Of a stretch of DNA of 36,593 nucleotides, positions 8,453-17,525 are shown piece after piece. The stretch is taken from the IMG/VR virus record IMGVR_UViG_3300042934_000223, positions 1 through 36,593 of that record; one strand, given 5' to 3'. Source of the stretch: a virus. The stretch's first letter is position 1; the number at the start of each line of letters is the position of its first letter. A program made the position numbers and the translations under genes. A model generated the notes under the pieces. The model saw nothing but the letters and a program-made list of their open reading frames with translations, was not told the DNA's origin and did no database searches.

Positions 8453-8842
8453 CTAATCAAGATAAGTAATAATTCCAAGATTAAAACCGTAAAAGACACG
8501 GCCCTTCACATCTACTCTCATGCGGAACGGGGGTTGTCGCAAAGTAACCATTCCCCATCTAGCTGGGGTCAGTTGGACGATGGCATCCTCAGTCAGAAGA
8601 CTGCGGTATAGCTCATTCGCCTTTTCTTTGGCTACTACGACCCCCTCGCCCGTATTACGCACAAGGATTTGAATGGATCGTGAAGCACCTTCAATCTGGC
8701 TTGGTGTAGGCGCACCACCATACTCCGAAATGACGATAACGGCATCTGGTGTCTCTTTTATGCCATCCAAACAACATACGTGACCGGCTAATAGGCCTTG
8801 ATCGGTGAAATAACTTTCAAAGTCCATTAATAGATCTGACAT
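8453..8842 (-). CDS. Tail terminator protein
   Basis: A 129-residue protein (MSDLLMDFESYF) with GGGGG ahead of the ATG. The pattern of SIQILVRNTGEGVVVAKEKA followed by a LRQPPFRM strand matches the minor capsid/tail terminator family of Gram-positive siphoviruses (PF12691-like). It caps the finished tail and binds the head connector. Its place just before the major tail protein is standard. Confidence 0.8.
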   Translation of the reverse strand: MSDLLMDFESYFTDQGLLAGHVCCLDGIKETPDAVIVISEYGGAPTPSQIEGASRSIQILVRNTGEGVVVAKEKANELYRSLLTEDAIVQLTPARWGMVTLRQPPFRMRVDVKGRVFYGFNLGIITYLD

Positions 8843-8853
8843 AACGTTACCCC

Positions 8854-9276
8854 CTATAATAGTTCACCTGAAATGTCTTGTGCAGCCCTAGAAAGAAACC
8901 GTGCTTGGTACTGCTTCACGGCGTCCTCCAAGAACTTAGCTTGTCCATGCGGGTGAACTGCTGACAAATCTTCATGTACAGCAATCATATATTGGGACGC
9001 CGGCTGACCTGTTTTAGGATTTGTTAAGTCATTCGGACCACCATAACCTAAAGTAGCTGTAAAGTTACGATATGCTCCTTCGATCTCGTAAAAGAAGGTG
9101 TTTGCCAAGGTACCCGTTTCTGTAGGAACCATAGGAACTGAAATCTCTTTAATGTCCTCACACGCTTGCCGAGTAGCTTTTTTCGTTCCGCGTTGAACGC
9201 GTGATACGGCTACTTCCAGTCTGCGTTCAAAGGCTTTGTAATCAACCGTAACGGCCATACGTCCACCTAGAGCCAT
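8854..9276 (-). CDS. Head-tail joining protein (HK97 gp10-like tail completion)
   Basis: Up to 140 residues. The first ATG overlaps the upstream stop (TAATG). A second ATG at 9258 has AGGTGG just before it and may be the real start (MAVTVDYKAFERRL). Features are an N-terminal helix, a VPMVPTETGTLANTF motif typical of the minor capsid/HK97 gp10 group, and a C-terminal helix with HPHGQAKFLEDAV. It probably completes the tail-side connector. Confidence 0.8.
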   Translation of the reverse strand: MALGGRMAVTVDYKAFERRLEVAVSRVQRGTKKATRQACEDIKEISVPMVPTETGTLANTFFYEIEGAYRNFTATLGYGGPNDLTNPKTGQPASQYMIAVHEDLSAVHPHGQAKFLEDAVKQYQARFLSRAAQDISGELL

Positions 9277-9593
9277 TAGAGATACACCACCGAAGTTCCG
9301 ACATAACCAGGAATACCATTCCCAGCGAAGAAAGAGTAAGCCAAGATGGGATATGTTAACCCATTGAACTTAAACTTGTCTTTTGAAGTGACCAACAGCT
9401 TTCCTGAAATATAAAGGCGGAGAGCAGATACTACCTGCTCCCCATCCATATTCCGAATCACGTTGATCTTGCCTTCACTAATACACAGATAATCTACAGG
9501 GAGGTCATAGACACCTTGATTATAGCTATCTGTTCCGGTGCAGGCCAAGTGTTGAACAGGCTCCTTCGCCGTAGAAGCTACATAAGGATCCAT
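9276..9593 (-). CDS. Head closure / connector protein
   Basis: A 105-residue beta-rich protein starting MDPYVASTAKEP. Its position is third in the connector cluster, between the adaptor and the gp10-like protein. Size and all-beta look fit a head-closure (stopper) protein. No diagnostic motif is visible, so the call rests mainly on gene order. It overlaps the next gene by TAATG. Confidence 0.65.
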   Translation of the reverse strand: MDPYVASTAKEPVQHLACTGTDSYNQGVYDLPVDYLCISEGKINVIRNMDGEQVVSALRLYISGKLLVTSKDKFKFNGLTYPILAYSFFAGNGIPGYVGTSVVYL

Positions 9594-9595
9594 AA

Positions 9596-9970
9596 CTAAC
9601 CCTCCTTGTTATCATGCATACCTATATCAAATATAGGGCACCCTGGAACGTCCATAATCGAAGCATCCCAAGAAGGTGTCCCATGGGTGGTATCAGCAAG
9701 TAAATCTGCCAAGATACCTTTATACTGCTCCAAGCGCTGACTGGCTTTTACTGATTCCGGGCCTATGGTATAATCTACTTGCTTGGCCAGCTTCCGCAGA
9801 ATCGACCGACAAGCCCGGATAGCAGCATCTCGCAATGTGGGCGCTTTTGTAATATGATAAGTCATCTCTTCGTCAGAAACGAAGGAGTATAACTCTTCCG
9901 TGTCACCACTCAAGAAGCGTACTTCATCAAGGGGTGACGTAGAAGGATCACCGCTATAAGTCCAACTCAT
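9596..9970 (-). CDS. Head-tail adaptor protein (gp6/gp15-like)
   Basis: A 124-residue protein starting MSWTYSGDPSTSPLDEVRFL. The ATG at 9970 has AGGTGA 5 nt upstream. A GTG nine bases earlier is in frame but directly follows the previous stop. The start motif SPLDEVRFLSGDT and the following DEEMTYHI helix are typical of connector adaptors that bind the portal. It is helical throughout. Confidence 0.82.
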   Translation of the reverse strand: MSWTYSGDPSTSPLDEVRFLSGDTEELYSFVSDEEMTYHITKAPTLRDAAIRACRSILRKLAKQVDYTIGPESVKASQRLEQYKGILADLLADTTHGTPSWDASIMDVPGCPIFDIGMHDNKEG

Positions 9971-9979
9971 AAGAATCAC

Positions 9980-10480
9980 CTACGCTTTCTTAATGGGCGG
10001 CTTAATGACGGGCTTTACTGTAGTAGCAGCGGAAGCTGCCGGGGTGGTGGTTTTAGGTGTTTCTGCCTTGGCTGGAGCCGCAACAGGCGTCACCGTAGGT
10101 GCGTCCGTACCAGGGGTGGGTGTTGAATCCGCTTTAGCGCTGGGTTCCGCGACGTCTGGAGCCTCGGAAGCGTCCTCCTCGGAATCGCTCGCATCCGGCT
10201 CAGACCCTGTATCAAGGTCCTCGTCGTCTACTAATTCCTCGTCCTCCGTTTGCGAAGCTGCATGGTCTGCCAGAGCCTGCTCTAAATCAACACGTCTCCG
10301 CTGTTCGAAATATACCGCCAGCCGAGCACGACCTTCTTCATCTTCGGGGATAAGAATAAGCTTACGCTCATTTACCTTAATCTTGCCAAGTTTTACCTCG
10401 TCAAGACTAGTGATGATATCTCCTCTGTTGAAGAAGCGGCCCTTCGATCTGAACGGTTTATTTACGATGTATTTCGGCAT
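9980..10480 (-). CDS. Head-associated protein with acidic and Ala/Pro/Thr-rich tail
   Basis: A 166-residue protein. Residues 1-60 form a compact basic domain (MPKYIVNKPFRSKGRFFNRG) with beta-barrel character. Residues 75-115 are very acidic. Residues 115-160 are Ala/Pro/Thr low complexity ending in KPPIKKA. The start overlaps the capsid stop (TAATG). Comparable proteins follow the capsid gene in many siphoviruses, but their role is unclear. Confidence 0.7.
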   Translation of the reverse strand: MPKYIVNKPFRSKGRFFNRGDIITSLDEVKLGKIKVNERKLILIPEDEEGRARLAVYFEQRRRVDLEQALADHAASQTEDEELVDDEDLDTGSEPDASDSEEDASEAPDVAEPSAKADSTPTPGTDAPTVTPVAAPAKAETPKTTTPAASAATTVKPVIKPPIKKA

Positions 10481-11457
10481 TATTGTACAAGGTCTTTCAG
10501 GAAGATACCGAGGTCGGATGCAACCACTTTGTGGTCAAATGCCATCTCAGCTTCGATACGTTCTGTATCCATTCCCAACCAAGGCATAGGGATGCGGACT
10601 ACCCGGCTGCCCATCGATTCGCCGCCCATAAGACCGGTCCATGCGAATGTATAACCCGCGGAAGCTTTCTTCAGGCCTGGTTTCTTCTCAACATACATCA
10701 GCAACGCATGCTTGCCCATGATGAAGGAATATTGACCATCTTTGCCCTTGGCAGCTGTATTCTGAATAGCGTAAGGAATGTATACGTTATCCACTTCAAA
10801 CAGCGTAGCCAAGAGATCCATTGCGATGATACCTTTTTCCGTATACTTGATACGGTCGAGGATATCTTCGTTGCTGATCAGGGCATTGTATACCCAAGGA
10901 CTCAGGACCAAGGTATTAGGTTTCTTACCAGTGGCTTCCATCATGCGGGTACCAATCAGTGCCATGAAGCGAACTGGGTCGGCTGCAGGATCGTCGAATT
11001 GAAGAACCTGGTTAGCTCCCGGAGTAGCAGCGACACCCTGAATTTCAGTACCCCATACGCCCGTCTTGAAGAATTTCTGTGCCCACAGGTTTTCACGCTT
11101 CAGCAACAGCTTGTGCGTTACGATTTCTGTGGCATCTTCATTCGGTTTCAATGGTGTATCAGCATTCACGCGATCTTCTTCAGTAACGTCAATGTGGAAT
11201 GCGTACTTCCGGCAGAAGTACGGATCCGCGATATCAACGTTGTAGTCGCCGCCATCGGATTCAGTACCCTTGGCGCGCAGACCAGCTTCATCACGGAAGA
11301 AGTCATCGCGGTCATAAGTGAAGTAAGTATCGGATTGCTTCTGAACGCCAATGATAGGGAAAACCTTATCTGCAATAAATACGCTGGCATCTTGTGCATA
11401 CTGTACGGACAAGTTAGTAAGCGGCTTGTCGACATGAATCTGTTGTCTTGTAGGCAA
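10480..11457 (-). CDS. Major capsid protein
   Basis: I place the start at a TTG (11457), giving 325 residues beginning MPTRQQIHVDKPLTNLSVQY. AAAAGGGG lies 9 nt upstream, and this N-terminus matches the usual start of the PTxxxVHVxxPLTN-type capsids. An in-frame ATG at 11511 would add 18 residues lacking family character. The HK97-like fold is suggested by the long N-arm, the KPNTLVLSPWVYNAL segment and the C-terminal VASDLGIFLKD. It lies after scaffold and decoration genes. Confidence 0.88.
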   Translation of the reverse strand: MPTRQQIHVDKPLTNLSVQYAQDASVFIADKVFPIIGVQKQSDTYFTYDRDDFFRDEAGLRAKGTESDGGDYNVDIADPYFCRKYAFHIDVTEEDRVNADTPLKPNEDATEIVTHKLLLKRENLWAQKFFKTGVWGTEIQGVAATPGANQVLQFDDPAADPVRFMALIGTRMMEATGKKPNTLVLSPWVYNALISNEDILDRIKYTEKGIIAMDLLATLFEVDNVYIPYAIQNTAAKGKDGQYSFIMGKHALLMYVEKKPGLKKASAGYTFAWTGLMGGESMGSRVVRIPMPWLGMDTERIEAEMAFDHKVVASDLGIFLKDLVQ

Positions 11458-11553
11458 GTTATTCAGCCCCTTTTCGTTTATTAGGTGCAGCCTAAACCCT
11501 CTCATCTGCATGCGGACTTCCCGCCCTTAGGCGCTTTCCGTTTCCCTACAAGC

Positions 11554-11907
11554 TTACTTCAGGAGAATAGAGCCGATGTCATCAAGCACGCCACCGACAG
11601 CACAGATACCAATGGACTTACCGGCTGACAACACAACAGCTTTGCCGTTTGCACCAACTTCCATCTCTTGCCCAGCTGCTACAGTGCCGCCCAGGATGAC
11701 GAAGGATACACCATGAACGACTACCTGTGCGGGTTCGTTAATGTTGTTAGGCTCCTGAATAACACCGATAGTGGTACCGGCTGCCGTAGCAGCTACAACA
11801 TCACCATTAGCATTGTAGTTAACCAATGTATAGCGCTTACCCGCAAAGTCGACTGCCGGGTTGCCTGTAATACTTTTCCAAACTTGCTCAAATGCTGGTC
11901 TAGCCAT
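11554..11907 (-). CDS. Head decoration protein (DUF2190-like)
   Basis: A 117-residue Gly/Ala/Val-rich beta protein starting MARPAFEQVWKS, with GGGAGG upstream. VVHGVSFVILGGTVAAGQEM and GKSIGICAVGG match the DUF2190 capsid decoration/head-fibre group. It probably trims the capsid surface. It lies between scaffold and major capsid genes. Confidence 0.82.
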   Translation of the reverse strand: MARPAFEQVWKSITGNPAVDFAGKRYTLVNYNANGDVVAATAAGTTIGVIQEPNNINEPAQVVVHGVSFVILGGTVAAGQEMEVGANGKAVVLSAGKSIGICAVGGVLDDIGSILLK

Positions 11908-11964
11908 GAGTTTTACCTCCCTCTCTTAATTACGCAGATGTGATATTAATGGACGCAAGACAAC

Positions 11965-12669
11965 TTAGTTGCCGTTTTGCTGGGCGTCGATGTACTGGGC
12001 GTACAGTTCCGGATAGTCGTTCATAGCCTTGGAAATGGCTGTGTGCATTGGCATGGTCTTGTTATCGCCCTTAATGCCCTTAGCAATGTTCTGGATTTCT
12101 GTCCAGATTTGCTCGGAAGACTTGCCGTTTGCCGAGAAGCTCTTGCTAACACCGGAACCATTCTGGTTACTAGCACTACCAGTTTCTTTGAAAGCTCCAG
12201 CGCCTTCTTGAGCAAGCTCACTAGCCGCTTTGAAGATGCCGAATACGTCTGTGCACAGTTGTGCATCGACTTTCTTCAGCTTCTTGTATACAGTAGCCAG
12301 CAGTGTTTCTTCAGCACCGACACCGGCAACGTCTTTAGCCTTGGCAACAGCTTCAGAATCAAGTGCAGCATCCTGAGCTTTAGCTACAGCTTCTTCAGCT
12401 ACCCTAGTCTTGGCGATCTGTGTTTCCATCAGAGCACGGACAGCCGGGTCTTTAATCGACTTGAGAATTTCTTCTTCAGTCTGTCCAGCAGGTAGGGGAG
12501 CTTCCGATTTCAGCTTTTCAACCTCCGTTTGTACTGCCGTGAGGTCTTCTTCTGCCTTCTTAGCCTTTTCAATAGCTTCAGCTACGGCGTCTTCTTTCGT
12601 CTTCAATGCTTTTTCGACCACTGCCCGATGTTCCGGTGTAAGGGCCGCCAGAATTTTTTCCAAATCCAT
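11965..12669 (-). CDS. Scaffold short form from internal start
   Basis: AAAGGAGG lies 7 nt before an in-frame ATG at 12669 (MDLEKILAALTPEH). This would give a 234-residue scaffold without the N-terminal 44 residues, comparable in principle to the nested Nu3 scaffold of lambda. Predicted from the ribosome binding site alone. Confidence 0.55.
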   Translation of the reverse strand: MDLEKILAALTPEHRAVVEKALKTKEDAVAEAIEKAKKAEEDLTAVQTEVEKLKSEAPLPAGQTEEEILKSIKDPAVRALMETQIAKTRVAEEAVAKAQDAALDSEAVAKAKDVAGVGAEETLLATVYKKLKKVDAQLCTDVFGIFKAASELAQEGAGAFKETGSASNQNGSGVSKSFSANGKSSEQIWTEIQNIAKGIKGDNKTMPMHTAISKAMNDYPELYAQYIDAQQNGN

Positions 12670-12801
12670 TGTAATGCCTCCTTTTTGCTTGATAAATTTT
12701 ATGTGAGCCTGTGAATTGGCACCCTCCTTAACCAAGTCTACACGATCGTAGTCCAGATTAGTCATCCAGGTCTGGTGCCAAGGCATCAACTGGTCACTCA
12801 T
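11965..12801 (-). CDS. Capsid scaffold protein (long form)
   Basis: A 278-residue protein. The first 44 residues (MSDQLMPWHQTWM then YDRVDLVKEGANSQAHI) resemble a link to the upstream protease. Residues 48-150 are a charged Ala/Glu/Lys coiled coil, and the C-terminal part ends in a helix rich in charged residues. Coiled-coil content and place before the capsid gene support scaffold function. AGGAGG precedes the ATG. A second start inside the gene is listed separately. Confidence 0.85.
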   Translation of the reverse strand: MSDQLMPWHQTWMTNLDYDRVDLVKEGANSQAHIKFIKQKGGITMDLEKILAALTPEHRAVVEKALKTKEDAVAEAIEKAKKAEEDLTAVQTEVEKLKSEAPLPAGQTEEEILKSIKDPAVRALMETQIAKTRVAEEAVAKAQDAALDSEAVAKAKDVAGVGAEETLLATVYKKLKKVDAQLCTDVFGIFKAASELAQEGAGAFKETGSASNQNGSGVSKSFSANGKSSEQIWTEIQNIAKGIKGDNKTMPMHTAISKAMNDYPELYAQYIDAQQNGN

Positions 12802-12817
12802 TGTTGTTCACCTCCTC

Positions 12818-13546
12818 TCACTGCCCAGTGGGAGTTCGGCGAGCTTTGCCTTGAACGGAGAACATTTCATATTCTCCCTTCTTAACCTTGGCAAAGACTT
12901 CCTTATCCGGGATGTAAAAGCCAACCCACCAAGCCTCAGGAACAAGCCCTTCAGGGATGCCTAGCGCTGCTTGCTTCTCTTTCGTGAACATCATACTCTC
13001 GACGAGCGTTCCAACAGCTTCTCCTACATGCTTTTCTCCCGTTTCACGGTACTTAAGCACGAAATTGTATGCTGCTTTCTCTAACTCCTCGGGGGAAGTG
13101 ACGTCGCCGTCCCAGTCCACTGGATAAGACCCGTCTGCTTCCTTAGCCACATTCGCCCAACCGAAAACCAACTGTTCATCTTCAGCTGTTTTTGCCACTT
13201 GGAACATGTCACCGGAACCAGCTCTGGCCTTCTCCACGGAAGAATACGTGATTGTGGGTAGCGAAGCTGATATTACTTCCGCGATACACCAATCTTGGTA
13301 TCGGTAATTGTACACTGAATTAGGATCAATATCCTTCTTCAGGCGTACAACTATCTCAGTAGCATTGTTTACCAAGTAACTATTCCAAGCATTCTCAACT
13401 ACAGCCTGTATAGCTAGGATAGAAGCTTCAGGTTTCAGGATTTGAAGTCCTGCACTGCATCTCGCAGCGAACGCCTGATAGGATTCACCTGGCGTAGGAT
13501 GCAAGTCCGAATGCGTTTCGTAAAAATAAAGCTCCGCATAAGGCAA
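12818..13546 (-). CDS. Prohead protease, XkdF-type
   Basis: About 242 residues. The start is placed at TTG 13546, 8 nt after GGGGG; an overlapping GTG at 13555 is possible. Residues 1 to about 110 are a variable domain. The C-terminal 120 residues (LVFGWANVAKEADGS, VDWDGDVTSPEELE, GFYIPDKEVFAKVKKGEY) match the putative serine protease XkdF domain. It cleaves scaffold and perhaps capsid during maturation. It overlaps the portal stop. Confidence 0.88.
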   Translation of the reverse strand: MPYAELYFYETHSDLHPTPGESYQAFAARCSAGLQILKPEASILAIQAVVENAWNSYLVNNATEIVVRLKKDIDPNSVYNYRYQDWCIAEVISASLPTITYSSVEKARAGSGDMFQVAKTAEDEQLVFGWANVAKEADGSYPVDWDGDVTSPEELEKAAYNFVLKYRETGEKHVGEAVGTLVESMMFTKEKQAALGIPEGLVPEAWWVGFYIPDKEVFAKVKKGEYEMFSVQGKARRTPTGQ

Positions 13547-13551
13547 TTTTA

Positions 13552-14973
13552 TCACCCCCTTTGCTTATCGACGTAGTTCTGACTGTTGTCGTCCATTGAA
13601 TGACCCACTGGATCCACTTCACTGGACAAGGTATCCGCTGTTTTCGGTTCCTCTACAACAATCTCATACCAGTCGTCAAGTTCATCTTGCGTAAGGGCAT
13701 CGAGGCTTATAAGGCTGCGGATTAAGTTCATCAAAGGAAGATCCTTTGCGGGCTGTAATCCAGCAGACTTAAGCAGGAAGGCCAGTTCCTTAACATCCGG
13801 AGTTTCGACTTCACCTGGGACAATCTTTGGCAGTTCGGTAATACCCGGGAAATAGTTAAACTTGAAAAGCTTCGGTACGGCATATGTATTGAATATGTCC
13901 GCAATGTTCTGAATGTGGGCTTCCAAAGAAGCCGCCAACAAGCTTTTCTTAACTTCTCCTAAGGCAAAGGAACCAACCTTGTCACCCCCCATCATTACAA
14001 TATCCGCAAGCATTGTAATAGCAATACGGTTATCATAACGATTGATGATGGCGTTTGTATCAAACTGCCGAGTGCCTCCGGTACTGGCTAATTTGAATTC
14101 CCAGCCAAACGGAAGTAAGATACCCTCAGCTTTATCTCTGCGTACGTTACGTACCAATGTCTCAGCACGATTCTTCATCATTATTGCTGAAGGGTCCGTG
14201 GTGTCCCAGATGTTAACATCCGCAGGTGGCTGAAGTGTAGGAAGACCTGCCAGGTCACGTTCAATACCAATACCCTCGATTTCCTCAATACGCTTCTTAA
14301 AGTACCAAGGACGATAGGCATTACGTAGAAGTGAACGACCTTCTGGGTTATCTCGGGTAATCTTGGTACGGAACAGTAAGCCCTTATCCAATGGGATAAC
14401 AATTTTACCCCACTTAGGTGGCGCACTTTGCTCAAAGGCTTTTACATACCCCTGTTCATCAAACTCCCAACCTGTCAGGCTGCTCTGCGAACGTACAGGA
14501 AAACCCGCCCAGCCAATACGGCCGTCATTATACTTACTACGGAAGCGTGCTGAGCCTGCATCCGGACCCTTTCGCACTTTAAATATGACCTCATGGAAGC
14601 TAAAGCCATAAGAAAACATCGAAAGGACCTCCGATATGGTATTGTCCCAAGACATACGCATATCGTCCATACACTCTTGTAGGAAGACTGCAGCAGCTTT
14701 ATCAGCTTCTGAATCACTAGCAGGTTTAGTTGACCAGCCAGCTTTCTTAATAAGCTGTTCCATCATATAAAGGATTGCACCGATTGTAGGATCATTATCG
14801 GACATCTCCTTATATATAGCAGCTGCTCGAGGGTATAATAGCTGTGGTAAGAATTCCTCATACACACCGCCACCAAGTCGATTAAGACCACTTACACCCC
14901 ACTCAGAAAATTCAGCCCCGTATTTCGCCACCGCTTCATCGGCGGAGGACATCTCAGGTGTTTCTTTATCCAA
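13552..14973 (-). CDS. Portal protein
   Basis: A 473-residue protein starting at a TTG (MDKETPEMSSAD) with GGAGG 8 nt upstream. MSDNDPTIGAILYMMEQLIK, YGFSFHEVIFKVRKG and a long stem-type helix are typical of DUF935-like/phage portal proteins. It forms the ring at one capsid vertex through which DNA is packaged. It lies directly after the large terminase subunit. Confidence 0.93.
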   Translation of the reverse strand: MDKETPEMSSADEAVAKYGAEFSEWGVSGLNRLGGGVYEEFLPQLLYPRAAAIYKEMSDNDPTIGAILYMMEQLIKKAGWSTKPASDSEADKAAAVFLQECMDDMRMSWDNTISEVLSMFSYGFSFHEVIFKVRKGPDAGSARFRSKYNDGRIGWAGFPVRSQSSLTGWEFDEQGYVKAFEQSAPPKWGKIVIPLDKGLLFRTKITRDNPEGRSLLRNAYRPWYFKKRIEEIEGIGIERDLAGLPTLQPPADVNIWDTTDPSAIMMKNRAETLVRNVRRDKAEGILLPFGWEFKLASTGGTRQFDTNAIINRYDNRIAITMLADIVMMGGDKVGSFALGEVKKSLLAASLEAHIQNIADIFNTYAVPKLFKFNYFPGITELPKIVPGEVETPDVKELAFLLKSAGLQPAKDLPLMNLIRSLISLDALTQDELDDWYEIVVEEPKTADTLSSEVDPVGHSMDDNSQNYVDKQRG

Positions 14974-14986
14974 TTATCTCACCTCC

Positions 14987-16441
14987 TCACAGTGACCAGC
15001 CACTATGGCCGGAATCTAAACCTGACCCATAACCGAAGTCGGCTAAGTCAAGTGCATTATCCTGCCAATAGGAGCCTCCGGCACCCATGGGAGAAAGTTC
15101 CTCAGGTGCAAACGTGACAGGTGTAACGCCTAGGGCATTAAAGGCGCCCGAAAGACCATCCACCAAGTCATCATGGCCGGTACCGGGAAAGGCTTCCAGC
15201 TCCTCAATGAGCTTCTTCACATTCCGGCAACCTCTAACGATCTTGATTTGACCTCTTTCAGCTGCGGCCGACGCAGGAGTAGCTCTTTCGATCTTACTCC
15301 CCGTACTTCGGACGCCCTCATAAGCAAAGCCAGTAAAGATTTCTTTCTTCTTATGCTCGATCGTGTACTTACCTGAACTGCCGCCTTCTTCTTCTTCCCT
15401 GATCTTAACCATTGTACCATCGGCTATAGCAGTTGTTTTCTGTAGGTCAGCCACGTTCATAGCACTTCTCTGCACATGTTCGATGTCCCAGATGTAATAA
15501 ATACCCTGCTTCTCGGACATCTTAAGACCAACCGTCCAGTCAGGACTTTTGCCCTTACGTTTCTGTACGGGATCTACTTCGGTAGCAGCACAGTCCCAAT
15601 AGCGAACTAATCTACCAGGAACGGCCGGAGCATCTACTTCCTCGAACCATTCTCCCTTAAACATGTTACCTTTACGCACGAGCGTCCAGATACCATCACG
15701 AAGTCTTGCACGGGTAACCGGATCCAACTCTTCCAGGTTATCCACATAGGAATCTTTATCCAAGAATGGATTATCGTCCATACCAGCTGGAATAAAGACT
15801 ACGTGCTTTTTCTTCGTTTCAGGATTAACGAAACGATCGTATACCCATTCTGCATCATCCCCATCATCTGGTGGGTTAGATGCAGCTCTTACACGTAAAG
15901 GAATGTTCATTGCCGTCTTAAGTCTCCGTAGACGGGAGAACATGTAAGTATAGCAACCTTGGAGTATATGTGTTACTTCATCGAAACCAATGAATTGATA
16001 CTCGCCCCCCTGATAATTCAGGCGGTCTTTAAAAGTCTCCATGAAACCAAACTGAACAGTTGCGCCGGAAGGAAATACCAATTTCTTTTCCTTGTCGACC
16101 CATTTAATCGTTTTATTGGCAATCCATGGAGCTAACCAAGTTAATGCACGGTCGATCAACGCTCCCGGCTTAACCAAATCAGCATAAGACTTACGAAAAA
16201 TAATTGCACTGTAGCCCGGAACATCAACGTGCTGTAAAGCACACATGAGTAAGGCATCAGATTTACCACCACCAGCCGCGCCTCCATAGAAACCTTCTTT
16301 TCCCTCTAGGAGCATAAACGCCGCTTGCTTGGGATACGGTTTGTGAATGATGTACTCCGTCATTTTAGGCGTTAGCAACTGTGCTAACCTTTCCTGCTCA
16401 CTGCGGGGCATTTCAGCGATATTCACGCGTCCTAAGGACAT
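14987..16441 (-). CDS. terL: Terminase large subunit
   Basis: A 484-residue protein; start ATG 16441 has AGGAGG 8 nt upstream (an in-frame GTG lies 9 nt earlier). Walker A is GGAAGGGKS at about residues 53-61 and Walker B is FIGFDE near 150-155. The C-terminal nuclease begins at RYWDCAATEVDP and includes an acidic GTGHDDLVDG near the end. It is the ATPase and nuclease motor that packages DNA into the prohead. Confidence 0.95.
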   Translation of the reverse strand: MSLGRVNIAEMPRSEQERLAQLLTPKMTEYIIHKPYPKQAAFMLLEGKEGFYGGAAGGGKSDALLMCALQHVDVPGYSAIIFRKSYADLVKPGALIDRALTWLAPWIANKTIKWVDKEKKLVFPSGATVQFGFMETFKDRLNYQGGEYQFIGFDEVTHILQGCYTYMFSRLRRLKTAMNIPLRVRAASNPPDDGDDAEWVYDRFVNPETKKKHVVFIPAGMDDNPFLDKDSYVDNLEELDPVTRARLRDGIWTLVRKGNMFKGEWFEEVDAPAVPGRLVRYWDCAATEVDPVQKRKGKSPDWTVGLKMSEKQGIYYIWDIEHVQRSAMNVADLQKTTAIADGTMVKIREEEEGGSSGKYTIEHKKKEIFTGFAYEGVRSTGSKIERATPASAAAERGQIKIVRGCRNVKKLIEELEAFPGTGHDDLVDGLSGAFNALGVTPVTFAPEELSPMGAGGSYWQDNALDLADFGYGSGLDSGHSGWSL

Positions 16442-16544
16442 TGCTAACACCTCCTTACGTTATTTACATGAAAAGAGCCAAGGCGACTGGCGTAATCGCA
16501 CTTGGCCAAGGGAGGAGAACTACTGAGATTCAAATCAGGTGCAT

Positions 16545-17417
16545 TTATTTAGGATCGTCTGGGACGACCTCATAATCGGCGTCTACCACAGTTGTCCTGG
16601 GAAATGCACCGGATTTGTCGAGAATATGCAAGATAGACTGTAGATGGGATAGGTCCTCAGTCGTGTTAACAGCTAAGGGCCCGTCAGAGTTGGAGGATGA
16701 GTCACTACCGCCCATGGCAGTTTGACTGATATTTATACTTGTGCCTCCACTATCTGTCCCTGGCTTATCAGCCTGTAACCCAACTGCCAAACGTCCCATC
16801 TTAGCAGCTACTTGCAGCAACTGTATTGCTGTTTTAGGGCTCAATTGAGCGGTATGATCTTCGAGATATTCCATAGACATCTCTAAGAGCTTATCGGCTA
16901 CCTTAGCATGCTTACCTTCCAGCTTTTCGATTTCGATTTCTCTCATCCGAGCAGCCTGCATTTTCTTGAACAAATCATAAGCCTTACAGCGTACGGCCCA
17001 ATGATAAGAACGAGACAGCATAGTAAGGTTGCGTACAGGTACTCCACTTGATTGTGAAAGCTTTATAACTGCACGAGCTCCCTCTAAATAGAGGGCCTCT
17101 CTGTACGCCTTAAATAAACCATAATAAGGAACAGGTTCACCATCTAATCTTTCCCAGATAGGAACACCATCAATTAAAGGCATTGCCTCTTCCATAGTAA
17201 TATCCCAAGTAGCTTTCTTTATTACGGCAGAAGGGACATCATCAGAAGATTCATACTTAGGCAAATCACCAATCAACACACCGGGATCGATGAGTTGTAA
17301 TGGTATTCCATGGGCATTAGTCGGTAGATTAACCTGAAAATACTGCACGAGATTCCCAAGTTTACGATGGACTTCAAAGGCTCCAGCGTCAAAGACAACA
17401 GCTAAATCCGTGCTCAA
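16545..17417 (-). CDS. Terminase small subunit-like protein
   Basis: A 290-residue protein starting at a TTG (MSTDLAVVFDAG) with AGGTGA 7 nt upstream. WERLDGEPVPYYGLFKAYRE followed by a helical region ending SYHWAVRCKAYD matches a family of small terminase subunits with an N-terminal DNA-binding domain. A Ser/Gly-rich linker lies near residue 225. It would recognise the packaging site. It is the first gene of the late operon. Confidence 0.8.
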   Translation of the reverse strand: MSTDLAVVFDAGAFEVHRKLGNLVQYFQVNLPTNAHGIPLQLIDPGVLIGDLPKYESSDDVPSAVIKKATWDITMEEAMPLIDGVPIWERLDGEPVPYYGLFKAYREALYLEGARAVIKLSQSSGVPVRNLTMLSRSYHWAVRCKAYDLFKKMQAARMREIEIEKLEGKHAKVADKLLEMSMEYLEDHTAQLSPKTAIQLLQVAAKMGRLAVGLQADKPGTDSGGTSINISQTAMGGSDSSSNSDGPLAVNTTEDLSHLQSILHILDKSGAFPRTTVVDADYEVVPDDPK

Positions 17418-17525
17418 GTTAATTCACCTACCCTTCTAAGTATATTTTCGGAGGGGACCGCAAAACACGATCATTTTGGATCCCGGGACACGCTCGCGGG
17501 CTATGTTGGTGGGCGGTACAACCCT

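Noticed and set aside
9993-10589. A plus-strand frame rich in Ser/Ala/Gly opposite the acidic head protein
   Set aside because: Its composition is the reverse reading of the Ala/Pro/Asp-rich tail; no start signal.
10483-11484. A 333-codon open frame on the plus strand opposite the major capsid gene
   Set aside because: It is antisense to a well-supported capsid gene, rich in Cys, His and Ile as expected of a shadow frame, with no ribosome binding site.
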